Assembly: GCA_963662965.1 (NCBI GenBank)
Contig: OY759970.1
Coordinates: 4,960,001-5,024,000 of the forward strand
Origin: DTWD01 sp963662965
Lineage (GTDB): Bacteria > Acidobacteriota > Vicinamibacteria > Vicinamibacterales > UBA8438
Direction of reading: 5' to 3'
Length of the DNA: 64,000 nucleotides
Below the pieces are notes generated by a model that was not told the origin of the DNA, made no database searches, and worked only from the letters and a program-made list of their open reading frames with translations. Positions within the stretch are counted from its first letter, which is position 1, and each line of letters opens with the position of its first letter. Shown one piece after another: positions 40,559-49,155 of the stretch. The position numbers and the translations under genes were made by a program.

Positions 40559-40836
40559 CGGCCGAAGGCCTTGGACAAAAAATCCTTCTCGATGACGAGC
40601 TCGCCGACCGTCGCTCGCAGCTCCTGAATCTCCGCATCGCGAGACGCCTCTCGGCGCTGCTGGTGGTCCGAGAAGACGTCCACAAGCGCCTCCTGGGCTT
40701 TCTTCTTCCAGTTCGCGATCAGGTTCGGGTGGATCTTGTAGCGCGACGACAGCTCCGCCATCGTCTGCTCGCCGCGAAGCGCCTGCAGTGCCACGCGGGC
40801 CTTCAGCTCAGCGGGGTATTTTTTCCGTTTCTGCAT
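40555..40836 (-). CDS. IS3-family OrfA
   Basis: 93 residues: KRKKYPAELKARVALQALRG, ELSSRYKIHPNLIANWKKKA and the coiled end RATVGELVIEKDFLSKAFGR. More distant from copies A and B than they are from each other. From 40907 to 41369 I see no gene: only reverse-strand open stretches without family signs. Confidence 0.85.
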   Translation of the reverse strand: MQKRKKYPAELKARVALQALRGEQTMAELSSRYKIHPNLIANWKKKAQEALVDVFSDHQQRREASRDAEIQELRATVGELVIEKDFLSKAFGR

Positions 40837-41369
40837 GATTCCGATCTCTCCATTCTGAGGTCGGAATCCACCTTAGCAACCTGTCCGAATTTTGGGGTCC
40901 ACCTCTCTCCACCGCACGGTCGCCTGACGAGGCGGGCACCGGGACAGAGGAGCGACTTAAGTTAGGCCTGTCGTCGACTGTAGCTGCGGTGGGTGCGAGG
41001 AGGCGCGCGGCGAGGAAGGGCCTGTTTTGGCGAGGAGCCGTCCCAGTTTGCAAGGGGTAAAGGGGGGTCTGGGCATTGGAAATCGACACATGGGTAGGCC
41101 AAACGCGCCCGCTCGTGTGGACCTGAAACGACGCCGTAACGGATAAACCGCAGACAGAGGGGGGCGCACGAGAGAGGTTTCCCGACAAAACGAGGAGACA
41201 CGAAACAAAACACGACCGAGATGCGGGGGACGCGAGAAAAGCACGAGGGGATGACGAGTCGTGACGCCGATGCCGCGGCGGCGGCCCGCTCTGGTGCGAG
41301 TTCAGTCTCACGTTCGCTTGCGCGCCGCCACCGTCGTTGACTACGGTAGGACGGGGGTCAACGCCACAG

Positions 41370-42632
41370 ATGAAAGCGTGTCCATTCTGCGCGGAGGACA
41401 TCCAGGATGCCGCGATCGTGTGCAAGCATTGCCATCGCGATCTCGCTGATGCCGTCGGGTCGGCACCACTTCACGCAGCCGAGGAAGACTCGATAGCAAC
41501 CACAGAAGCCGGGCAGGCGAGTCAGCGCCCCACGAACTGGTTGACCGTCCGCAGTTGGGTGGGGGCGCTCGGTACATTCGTGGCGGCGGGCGCCCTGTTG
41601 CAGGGCTGGTGTAACGCCGACAGCATTGGCGAGAACGAAGCGAGGACCCAAGCCGTCGAAGTCGATCGCTTACTTGACGAGGCCTGGGACCTCATGGGTG
41701 GGCGCGAAGGAACGACGTCTCTCGACGATGCACGTTCCACACCCGCGGCAGAACGGGTGCTGGCGGGGCGTCGCATCGACAACGCGTTGACTCTTGTGCC
41801 AGACAACGCGCGCGCCCACCGCACGAGAGGCGTTTACCTGCACAGGTCTGGTCGCCCACAGGAAGCGGTGCAGGCGCTTCGCACAGCCTCCGAACTCGAT
41901 CCGAGCGACGCGTTCGCGTGGCACTCCCTCGGCCGGTCGTTGGACGAGGTGGCGGATTACGACGAAGCCATCGAGGCGTATCGTTCTGCGATCCGCCTTG
42001 ATCCGGACCTTTGGTTGGCGCATTACAGCCTCGGGGGCGCGCTTCGCCGACAAGGGAGTGTCGAAGACGCGATCGCAGCGTTTCGAGAGGCCGTTCGGCT
42101 GAACCCTCGTGACGCGCGCACGCATGTCAACCTTGGGAACGCGCTGCGCCAGCAGGGGAACATCGAAGCGGCGACAGAATCGTTTCAGGCCGCAGCCGAT
42201 CTCGATCCGACTCTGCTGTCGGCTCGGACGACTCTTGGTACGGCACTTCACGAGCAGGGAGACGTCGAGGGAGCCACCCAGGCCTTCCTGGTTGCGACGC
42301 AGCTTGCCCCGGACGACGCGCGTGCGCATACCAATCTGGGCGCCGCGCTTGCCGCCCAAGGGGACTACGACTCGGCCATTGCGTCTTATCACACCGCCAT
42401 CCTGTTCGACTCTGAGTATGCGACGGCGCACTACAACCTTGGTCAGGCGCTTCAAGCTACTGGGCAACCCGAAGCTGCCCTCGACTCCTATCAATCGGCC
42501 ATTCGACTCGACGCAGACTTCGCCGATGCCCACCGCGGCCTGGGGGAGGCCTTTGTTGATCTCGGGCTGATGGATGAGGCGGACGCCATGTTCGCCCGCG
42601 CACGTGAGCTTGAGGCTCAGCAACAGCCGTGA
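41370..42632 (+). CDS. Zinc-ribbon, membrane-anchored TPR protein
   Basis: 420 residues. The N-terminus is a small zinc ribbon, CPFCAEDIQDAAIVCKHC (four cysteines, CxxC…CxxC). Then comes one hydrophobic helix (SWVGALGTFVAAGALLQGW) and, from about residue 115, eight or more 34-residue TPR units. These include ARAHRTRGVYLHRSGRPQEAVQALRTASELDP, WLAHYSLGGALRRQGSVEDAIAAF and TAHYNLGQALQATGQPEAALDSY. TPRs bind other proteins, so this is probably a scaffold facing away from the ribbon side. No enzyme domain. Start set at the ribbon's Met (41370); an earlier frame start at 41337 lacks a site. Its 3' end overlaps, in opposite orientation, a broken PQQ dehydrogenase. Confidence 0.75.
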   Translation: MKACPFCAEDIQDAAIVCKHCHRDLADAVGSAPLHAAEEDSIATTEAGQASQRPTNWLTVRSWVGALGTFVAAGALLQGWCNADSIGENEARTQAVEVDRLLDEAWDLMGGREGTTSLDDARSTPAAERVLAGRRIDNALTLVPDNARAHRTRGVYLHRSGRPQEAVQALRTASELDPSDAFAWHSLGRSLDEVADYDEAIEAYRSAIRLDPDLWLAHYSLGGALRRQGSVEDAIAAFREAVRLNPRDARTHVNLGNALRQQGNIEAATESFQAAADLDPTLLSARTTLGTALHEQGDVEGATQAFLVATQLAPDDARAHTNLGAALAAQGDYDSAIASYHTAILFDSEYATAHYNLGQALQATGQPEAALDSYQSAIRLDADFADAHRGLGEAFVDLGLMDEADAMFARARELEAQQQP

Positions 42633-42634
42633 GA

Positions 42635-43132
42635 CACTCCCGTCGTCGCGTCGAGCGCGACGAACTGGAATCCGATCGTGACATACAGGATCCGCTCATC
42701 CGTGCCGTCGATCCAGCACGACAGTCCTCGGCCCGACAATTGGCTGGGCGCGGCGGCGGCGCGTTCGCCCTCGTCCTCGCCGTGCACCCAACGCAGTTCT
42801 CCGGTGCGCGCGTCGAGCGCGACGACCGATCGGCGCGTGCCGCCGGTCGCGTAGGGGACGCCGCCCACCATCAGCGGTGTGCCCTCGAGCTTGAACTGCG
42901 GACGCGGACCGAGGTTGTCGGTCTTGAAGCGCCAGGCGACTTCGAGGTCTCTAAAGTTGGCCGCGTCGATCTGGTCGAGCGGGGAGTAGCGGGTATGGCC
43001 GATGTCGCCGCCGTACGCCGGCCACTCACCGGTCGCAGTGGAGGGAACCGGTGGCGTTGACTGGCCTGTCAGACCGACCACTGCCTACCCGGTGACGAGC
43101 GCGACCGACAGCAGCAGCGTGGTGGAGCGCAC
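42635..43132 (-). pseudogene. PQQ-dependent dehydrogenase, N-terminal fragment
   Basis: From GTG 43132 a signal peptide (RSTTLLLSVALVTG) is followed by an in-frame TAG, then AVVGLTGQSTPPVPSTATGEWPAYGGDIGHTRYSPLDQIDAANFRDLEVAWRFKTDNLG. This is the start of a quinoprotein of the type at 58862-60862. It stops being homologous after VALDATTGV, where the end of the TPR gene meets it head-on. Four fifths of the protein are lost. Both a stop in the signal peptide and a 3' deletion mark it as dead. Confidence 0.75.
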
Positions 43133-43235
43133 CTAAGCTCTGAGGACGCTACTGCGCACCGGCGCTCGCAGTCGGCACGTTGCCGTGCGGCTTGAGCGCC
43201 GCGATGCCCGGACCCGACTGGTTCCGCAGCGTGAA

Positions 43236-44882
43236 TCAGAGCGTGCCCTCGGCGTCGCGATCAAGCTTTGGCGTGTGCGCGCGGAACTCCGGGAATGGAA
43301 AGTAGGTGAAGCGCTCCGTCTGTTGGTCGAACTTCACCAGAGAGTTGTAAATCCCGTTCTCAACCCACAGGTTGTCGTCCTCGTCCGGCCACAGGTCGTA
43401 CGGATTCCCGTCCTTCAGCGGCAGCTCGTATTCGGTCACCTCTCCGGTGACGGGATCAATCTTCGAAATCGCGTTGCCGAAATAGTGGGCGGCCCACACC
43501 TTGCCGTTGGAGTCGATCGTGGGACGCCGGGCCGGGTTCGACATCGGATACGACTTCCACTGGGCCGTCTCCTGGTTGTACATGAAGACCGCCGGCGTGT
43601 GGAGCCCGACCGCCCAGACCCGGTCCTGGCGGTCGACCACAATCCCGTAGCCGCTGAATCCGGCGAGCGGCTCCCATTCGGTGAAGTCCTTGGTCGCCAG
43701 ATTGAATCGACCGATCTTGCCGGCCGACGCGAAGTAGGTGTACCAGAAGCTCCCGCGTGAGTCGACCCAGACGCTGTGCGGGCCGCCGCCCTTCGTCGGC
43801 AGTGGATAACGCTGCATCGTTCCGGTCGCCGGGTCGAGCTCGCCGAAGTGGTCGCCGGTCAGCTCCACCCAGTAGACGCGACCCCGGTACTCCAAGATCC
43901 CATGCGGCGTGACGTTGATGTTGTCGGGGTTGTCGATCCAGTACTCGGTGGTGCGACGCTCGAAGTCGGCGTCCCGTGTGTCGACACGAAGGATCGCATT
44001 CGAGCCGTTGCCCGACACCCAGATGACGCCTGGGTTCTGGAGACTGGCAAACACGCTGTGGATGTTCCCCCGCAGCGTGACCCCGTTCGAGAGTTGCCGC
44101 GGGGTTGCCCGGTTCAGCTCGTACTGGATGTAGACCGTCTCCGACAGGGCGTCTTCGTCCCGCACCAGCGGGTCGAGCTCGAGGTCGCGCACCGTGGATC
44201 CCGGTCCAAAGTTGGCGGTCAGGTACTGAATGATGCTTTCCTTCTCCTCGAGCGACACCAGGTCGTAGGTCACTTGCGGCACGCCAGCCGCCATGTCGGC
44301 GACGCGCCCGTTCGGGTCGAACATGCGGTCGACCGCCGCGCGCCATCCCGCCTCGTTCTTTCGGCCCCGGCGGTGGAAGCCGGCCGGGCCATGGCAGCCG
44401 AAGCACGACCGGAGCATCACCTCGCGCGCCGGGCTCGGTGGATAGAGCGTGTCGAAGTCGACCAGCTCCGCCGCGCGATCGTCGCCGGCGCTCCCACCGT
44501 AGTTCCGCTGCGCCGTGGCGCCGCGCGCGCCAGCGCCCTGAGCCACGATTGATCCGGTGGCGGTAAGCGAGAGATCGACTGTCGCCGTCTGATCCGCCGT
44601 CACCTCGACGGTCTCGACGGGAGACTCGAACCCTCCCTCGATGACCTGGATTTCGTAGGTGCTCGGTGGCAGGTTGTAGATCCGATACCGTCCGTCGACG
44701 GTGTAGACGGTGTAGGAGATCCGATGCACCGAATCCCGCGCCTTCACCCGGAACGCGCGCACCTCACCCTGGTCGACCGTGACTCGGCCGGCGACTGCGC
44801 CGGACGCCGCGTCCTGCGCCGCCGTCGGTGCGGGGGAGACGAGAAACGCCGCGCCGAGCAACACGCTGGTCAGTCTGGTCAT
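43236..44882 (-). CDS. Exported fusion: regulatory-like Ig domain, haem c site and Vgb-type beta-propeller
   Basis: 548 residues. Signal peptide TRLTSVLLGAAFLVSPAPTAAQ. Residues 28-110 are a carboxypeptidase-regulatory-like beta sandwich (GAVAGRVTVDQGEV…YRIYNLPPSTYEIQVIEGGFESPVETVEV). Residues 150-260 are a short cytochrome region with one haem site, RSCFGCHG (C160, C163, H164). Residues 290-548 are a propeller like virginiamycin B lyase/streptogramin lyase: TTEYWIDNPDNINVTPHGILEYRGRVYWVELTGDHFGELDPATG, PHSVWVDSRGSFWYTYFASAGKIGRFN, NPYDLWPDEDDNLWVENG. A lyase activity is not established for these cytochrome fusions; it may rather be a redox-linked sensor or dehydrogenase. ATG 44882 follows GGAGGGACTC. 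Confidence 0.75.
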   Translation of the reverse strand: MTRLTSVLLGAAFLVSPAPTAAQDAASGAVAGRVTVDQGEVRAFRVKARDSVHRISYTVYTVDGRYRIYNLPPSTYEIQVIEGGFESPVETVEVTADQTATVDLSLTATGSIVAQGAGARGATAQRNYGGSAGDDRAAELVDFDTLYPPSPAREVMLRSCFGCHGPAGFHRRGRKNEAGWRAAVDRMFDPNGRVADMAAGVPQVTYDLVSLEEKESIIQYLTANFGPGSTVRDLELDPLVRDEDALSETVYIQYELNRATPRQLSNGVTLRGNIHSVFASLQNPGVIWVSGNGSNAILRVDTRDADFERRTTEYWIDNPDNINVTPHGILEYRGRVYWVELTGDHFGELDPATGTMQRYPLPTKGGGPHSVWVDSRGSFWYTYFASAGKIGRFNLATKDFTEWEPLAGFSGYGIVVDRQDRVWAVGLHTPAVFMYNQETAQWKSYPMSNPARRPTIDSNGKVWAAHYFGNAISKIDPVTGEVTEYELPLKDGNPYDLWPDEDDNLWVENGIYNSLVKFDQQTERFTYFPFPEFRAHTPKLDRDAEGTL

Positions 44883-45064
44883 GAGTCCCTCCGCTTCCCG
44901 CGTAACCCTCAATTTTACACCGTCCCATGCCCGTCCGGCTGGTTCAATGGCGGCGGTGGCGGATCGGATCGTGGATGTAAGATGTGAAAATGCTGCGTTG
45001 GCCCCTCGCGGTTTGCCTGACGGTCGCTCTGGCCGTGGCCGGAACCGCAGCCTCGCCGGCCTGC

Positions 45065-45118
45065 GCAGTCTCTCTTGAAACTCAGGCCCAATAGTCCGGA
45101 TTGGTTTGACGACGTACA
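45065..45118. repeat. 54-bp dispersed repeat, also at 60990-61043 (inverted)
   Basis: The two copies agree at 51 of 54 positions (GCAGTCTCTCTTGAAACTCA … GTTTGACGACGTACA). The second copy forms the 3' end of the interrupted gene at 60977-62836. Here it lies in the spacer before the cytochrome/propeller gene. No known element recognised. Confidence 0.65.
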
Positions 45119-45172
45119 TCCGCGATAGCTGGGAGACTCGTTCGTCATGGGCCCACTCTGTCACCCGCGGCC

Positions 45173-45553
45173 TCAAGTTGACAGTGCCTCCCGCGCAGCA
45201 TACCGAAACAACAACGCCGATCCGATAAACAGCGCGACGAAGAACCCGTTCAGGATCAAGATCTCGGACACGGAGCTAACGCTACTCTGGTGCTTCCCGG
45301 CGATCAGCGCGATCACGGCGACCAACGCCTGAGCGAGCGCCGTCGCGAACAACGCGGGTGCCATTCCATGTGGCTGGAAGCGCGCGATGATGGTGCCGAT
45401 GATTCCGACGGCGAGCACCCCGAAATACATCAAGTCGAAGAGGTCGCCCTCAGCCCCGATGACGCCAACGGCACCGATCAGCCAGACCAGGATGAATGCT
45501 GTCGCAAGCGCAAGGCCGACGGCGAATCGGTACGCGGTCTTGTTCGTCTTTAT
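45173..45553 (-). CDS. Small membrane protein with an apparent ATA start
   Basis: 126 residues beginning KTNKTAYRFAVGLALATAFILVWLIGAVGVIG, followed by LMYFGVLAVGIIGTIIARFQPHGMAPALFATALAQALVAVIALIAG and ILILNGFFVALFIGSALLFRYAAREALST. Four membrane helices. This is a conserved unnamed family. The codon where the family normally starts is ATA at 45553-45551, overlapping the TAA of the DUF4173 gene upstream (CGATAA). GGGGGAG lies just before it. Either a rare start is used or a start was lost by ATG to ATA change. Upstream in-frame codons lie within the previous gene and offer only CTG. Confidence 0.55.
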   Translation of the reverse strand: MKTNKTAYRFAVGLALATAFILVWLIGAVGVIGAEGDLFDLMYFGVLAVGIIGTIIARFQPHGMAPALFATALAQALVAVIALIAGKHQSSVSSVSEILILNGFFVALFIGSALLFRYAAREALST

Positions 45554-47034
45554 CGCTCCCCCACGCCACAGCGGGCGACGCGGGCCGCTCGCAGCTCCGC
45601 CGCCTCTTCCAGCGCCCGCGCCCGTGCCACGTTCCAGCTTCTCCAGTCCCGACGCTCGTCGGACTCCTCGTCCGGTGACAACGCCTCGAGCACGACACAC
45701 GCCGCCTCGGCGGGAAGGTCTGGGAGCACCGAAGCCAGGGACGGGACTGCGTCCGCGCTGAGAGAAGCCAGATAGCCCGCGTCCAGCTCGGCCCCCTCCT
45801 GCAACCGGGCGACGTTCGTGCGCACCACCACCGCGTCGAGGTTGACCACATTCAACATCCCCAGGACCACGAGTGCCCCCACGATGGCGCCGAATGCGAA
45901 GCGATCCGCCCGCCCTCTTAGCACCGTGGCAGCGAACCACGCGATGGCCACACCGGCCCACAGGAGGACCGCCGTGGCGTACAGACGACTTTGAGTGAGC
46001 CCGTACGCGTCCAGGTAGAGGCGCATGCGATGCAGGGCCGACACCATGATGAGGCCGACGAGCAGGAGCAGTCCTCCCGACAACAGCCGCACCGTCCCAC
46101 GAGTGGTGGCGTTGGTCGTGTCGGTCACCCAGTCGGCCGCCAGGAGCAACGGAAGGACCAAGACCGCCACTATCACGAGCTCGAAGAACCCCCGCCGAGC
46201 GTACTCGGCGTAGCCCAAGTCCGCGGCCTCTCGGATCACGTCATGGCCCCCGAAGACGTACTGGGCTTGCATCACCACGAAGACCGCGAAGAGCAGCGCC
46301 AGCCCACCCAGGGGGATCCCCAGCTCAACGGTGCCCAGGACGGGCCGGTTCCCGTGCTGCCAGGGCATGGCGAGCTCCCGCCCACGCACGAGAACGGCCA
46401 CCAGATACCCCGCCGAGATCCAGCCCACGAAACCTATCCCCACGAAATGAAAGATGAGCTCCCCGAAGTCCAAGTCGAACACCGTGCGCACCACACGCTC
46501 GAAGCCGGCGTCCGCGAAGACCAGGAGCGACCCAAAAACGACGAGGAGGGGAACGGCCAGGAAAAGCCCCAACGCCACGGCGGCAGCGCGGCTGCGGTGC
46601 AGCTGGTTCAATACCTCGTCCCATGGGACCTCGCGAGACGCGAAGCGCAGGGGGCCCATGGCAGTTCGAAGGCCCGTGGTCACCAGCCCCCAGGCGTAGT
46701 CCAACGGCCTGCCCAGGGACAACCGAACGCCCCCTATGCATATGACCGGGAGAGCCAGCGTCGCCGCCACGGCCAGGATGTTCAAGACCGAGAGCAGCGG
46801 GGCGTCCCGCCACGCCACCCCGAAGGCGAAAGTGGGGGGCAAGAGCAAGAGAAGCAGGACTCGCACCGGCGCGGAAGGGCGCTCCCACCGTACGAGCGTG
46901 GCTGCGACGACCACCAGGGCCACGACCCCGAGGAAGAAGTTGAGCCCCAACCGGTCAGCCCTGACGAGCCAGTCACCGAGGATCCCCAGCAGAAGCGCCG
47001 AACTCAACACGCGACCAACCAACCGGACAGGCAT
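45550..47034 (-). CDS. DUF4173-type polytopic membrane protein
   Basis: 494 residues with about twelve hydrophobic segments. Signs of DUF4173: DAPLLSVLNILAVAATLALP, FADAGFERVVRTVFDLDFGELIFHFVGIGFVGWISAGYLV, YVFGGHDVIREAADLGYAEYARRGFFELVIVAVLVLPLLLAADW and SALHRMRLYLDAYGLTQSRLYATAVLLWAGV. The last region with the aromatic-rich HRMRLYLDAYGLT is the family hallmark. Cytoplasmic C-terminal tail of about 90 residues. Function unknown; some family members are found near sensory genes. ATG 47034 has AGGAGG four bases upstream. Coupled by overlap to the small membrane protein at 45173. The spacer 47041-47340 holds nothing recognisable. Confidence 0.8.
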   Translation of the reverse strand: MPVRLVGRVLSSALLLGILGDWLVRADRLGLNFFLGVVALVVVAATLVRWERPSAPVRVLLLLLLPPTFAFGVAWRDAPLLSVLNILAVAATLALPVICIGGVRLSLGRPLDYAWGLVTTGLRTAMGPLRFASREVPWDEVLNQLHRSRAAAVALGLFLAVPLLVVFGSLLVFADAGFERVVRTVFDLDFGELIFHFVGIGFVGWISAGYLVAVLVRGRELAMPWQHGNRPVLGTVELGIPLGGLALLFAVFVVMQAQYVFGGHDVIREAADLGYAEYARRGFFELVIVAVLVLPLLLAADWVTDTTNATTRGTVRLLSGGLLLLVGLIMVSALHRMRLYLDAYGLTQSRLYATAVLLWAGVAIAWFAATVLRGRADRFAFGAIVGALVVLGMLNVVNLDAVVVRTNVARLQEGAELDAGYLASLSADAVPSLASVLPDLPAEAACVVLEALSPDEESDERRDWRSWNVARARALEEAAELRAARVARCGVGER

Positions 47035-47340
47035 CTAGCCTCCTGTGTCCACACCATGTTACCAACAATAACTTTGTATTGAAAAGTATATCGCTCAAGC
47101 CGGCACTGAGTGTGGCCGCCTACGAGCTGGACAAGGCACTCGACCTGAACCTGCAGGTCAAAGACACCTGAACAGAACTGCACAGAGTCCCGAGGGGCTG
47201 GTCAGATGGCCACAATCGCTAGCAATCCACGATGGAGCGCGAGTAGTCGTCGAGCACCGTCGAGAGGTAGTAGTCACGTATCGCCCTCCGAGTCGACCGG
47301 CCGGCGTTGGAACCGCCCCGTCAGGACGCGGTGGCCGGCA

Positions 47341-49140
47341 TCAATCGGGGAGCGTGAACGTCACGAGCATGTTGCTCCCAATGGGCGCTTCGAGCTCAGC
47401 CGCGTAGTTGCTCATGCGGAAGATCGCTGCCCCTCCGACCGGGACGGTGAGATACTGGCGCCCGCCAGCCCTGTACGTGACCGGATAACCGGTGATCTGA
47501 CTGCCGAGGATCGTCTCCCACAGGACCTCACCCGTCTCGGCATCGAACGCTCGCAAGCGGCGGTTGAGGTCGCCGTGGAAGACAACGGTGCCGCCAGTCG
47601 CGAGCACCGACCCGGCGTTGGGGGCCCGCTGACTGTAGCGCCAGACCTCTCGGCCGGTCGAAATATCGATCGCACGCAGCTCCGTGAGGTCGCCGTCCTC
47701 CTCCAGACCCGGCTCGGGCATCGTGAACCGCGGGCTCGCGCCGGTGACCGAGCGGTCGCTGGCCGTCTGGTTCAGGCACGACCTGTTGATCGGAATGTAG
47801 AGCAGCTCGGTCAGCGGGCTGTACGACCACGACCACCACCCTTTCACATTGTGGCCGCAGATGATGTGTTGCTCGCCGATCGCCTTCGCCACGAGGTCCA
47901 TGTTGATCTGGACCTGGCCCGTCTCGACATCGATGTCCCGAATCACGAATCGCTCGGTAGAGGTATAGGGTAGCGGCGTCGCCCAGAGAAACTCCCCCGT
48001 CTCCCGATCGTTCACAAACAGCCCTCCGGGTTCTCCCAGCGTCACCACGACCTTGCGTTGCCGAGCGGTACCCGCCACCGTCGGATTGATCCACATCACA
48101 GCGTCGGGATCAGGACTCACGACCGTGTCGATCAGCGTCCGCTCCTGGACGAAATCTTGGTCCCAGTCGTCGCACGGCAAGTGCTGGTAATACCACTCCA
48201 ACGTGCCCGTCTCGACGGACAGCGCCACGGTGGAGTTGGAGTACAGCTCGCAGGGCGTACGGTCGCCGACATCCCAGGTGCCGCGACGAACGATCCTCGT
48301 GTACGGCAGCGGCACGGCAATCCCCCAGTAGACGAGACCGAGCTCTGGATCGTAGCTGCCAGGAACCCCCCACGGGGAGACGTGTACCCGCTGAGACGTC
48401 GGGACGTTCCCCCATGTCTGCCCGCCGGGATCGTCGGCCCCCGCTGCGGTGTAGAAACGCCATGCCTCCTGCCCCGTGGCGGCGTCGTGCGCGGCGATGA
48501 AGCATCGCGCCCTCTGACTGGTAGGGCTGCACGTGCGTCCGCTCATGACTCGGCCATCGATGATCATGGCCCCCGAGGAATGGGTGATGCCGTCCCGGTA
48601 GTCCGCCAGCTGACTCTCCCAGTTGAGCACGCCGGTCCGTGCGTCAATGGCCACCAGGTGCGCATCGGCGGTTAGATGGAAGATGTTGTCGCCGTAGATC
48701 GCGAGGCTCCGGGTCCGGCTCCCCAGCTGGGCGTACTCGCGCAGATCGGAAGGCAACTCTCGCGTGTAGTCCCAGATGAGATCGCCCGTCGTGGCGTCGA
48801 GCGCCTGCAGGTGATCGCTGCCGGGGTGCGCGATGTACATGACTCCGTCGTAGACGAGCGGTCGGAGTTGTTGCGGCCCCTCGTCCATGGCCCACATCCA
48901 GGCCAGCTTCAAATCGCCAACGTTGCTCCGGTTGATCTCGTCGAGCGGACTGTACGCCTGGTGGTCGTAGGTCCGATGGACCATCAGCCAATCTCCGGGG
49001 TCGGGGTCCCGCAACATCGCGTCGGTAACGGGGACGTAGTCCTCCGGTACGCTGCGCTGCGCCTCGAGAGACTTTAACGGGAGGAACGCCACCGCACCGA
49101 GTAACGCCGTCGTCCACAATGCCGGGTTTCGCATGGTCAT
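47341..49140 (-). CDS. PQQ-dependent dehydrogenase family protein
   Basis: 599 residues, signal peptide (NPALWTTALLGAVAFLPLKSLEAQ). Quinoprotein propeller with DWLMVHRTYDHQAYSPLDEINRSNVGDLKLAWMW, GSDHLQALDATTGDLIWDY, AIDARTGVLNWE, TWDVGDRTPCELYSNSTVALSVETGTLEWYYQHLPCDDWDQDF and RAFDAETGEVLWETILGSQITGYPVTYRAGGRQYLTVPVGG. DWDQDF near the middle matches the PQQ/calcium side (DxDxD-like) of alcohol dehydrogenases of this class. The substrate is not known. The gene at 49156 lies 15 bases upstream in the same direction, so the pair is an operon. Start ATG 49140; an ATG two codons later is equally possible. Confidence 0.85.
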   Translation of the reverse strand: MTMRNPALWTTALLGAVAFLPLKSLEAQRSVPEDYVPVTDAMLRDPDPGDWLMVHRTYDHQAYSPLDEINRSNVGDLKLAWMWAMDEGPQQLRPLVYDGVMYIAHPGSDHLQALDATTGDLIWDYTRELPSDLREYAQLGSRTRSLAIYGDNIFHLTADAHLVAIDARTGVLNWESQLADYRDGITHSSGAMIIDGRVMSGRTCSPTSQRARCFIAAHDAATGQEAWRFYTAAGADDPGGQTWGNVPTSQRVHVSPWGVPGSYDPELGLVYWGIAVPLPYTRIVRRGTWDVGDRTPCELYSNSTVALSVETGTLEWYYQHLPCDDWDQDFVQERTLIDTVVSPDPDAVMWINPTVAGTARQRKVVVTLGEPGGLFVNDRETGEFLWATPLPYTSTERFVIRDIDVETGQVQINMDLVAKAIGEQHIICGHNVKGWWSWSYSPLTELLYIPINRSCLNQTASDRSVTGASPRFTMPEPGLEEDGDLTELRAIDISTGREVWRYSQRAPNAGSVLATGGTVVFHGDLNRRLRAFDAETGEVLWETILGSQITGYPVTYRAGGRQYLTVPVGGAAIFRMSNYAAELEAPIGSNMLVTFTLPD

Positions 49141-49155
49141 CCGCGCAAACGAGGC

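Larger units (their letters stand above)
39606..40906 (-). mobile_element. IS3-family element, copy C (1,301 bp)
   Basis: Perfect 13-bp inverted ends AGAGGTGGACCCC at 39606-39618 and 40894-40906. Target duplication CTC at 39603-39605 and 40907-40909. The flanks joined do not give a gene I recognise. Confidence 0.9.

Noticed and set aside
45173..45961. A 262-residue protein from the longer frame upstream of the small membrane protein
   Set aside because: The first half is an out-of-frame shadow of the DUF4173 gene. Only the last 126 codons have family character.
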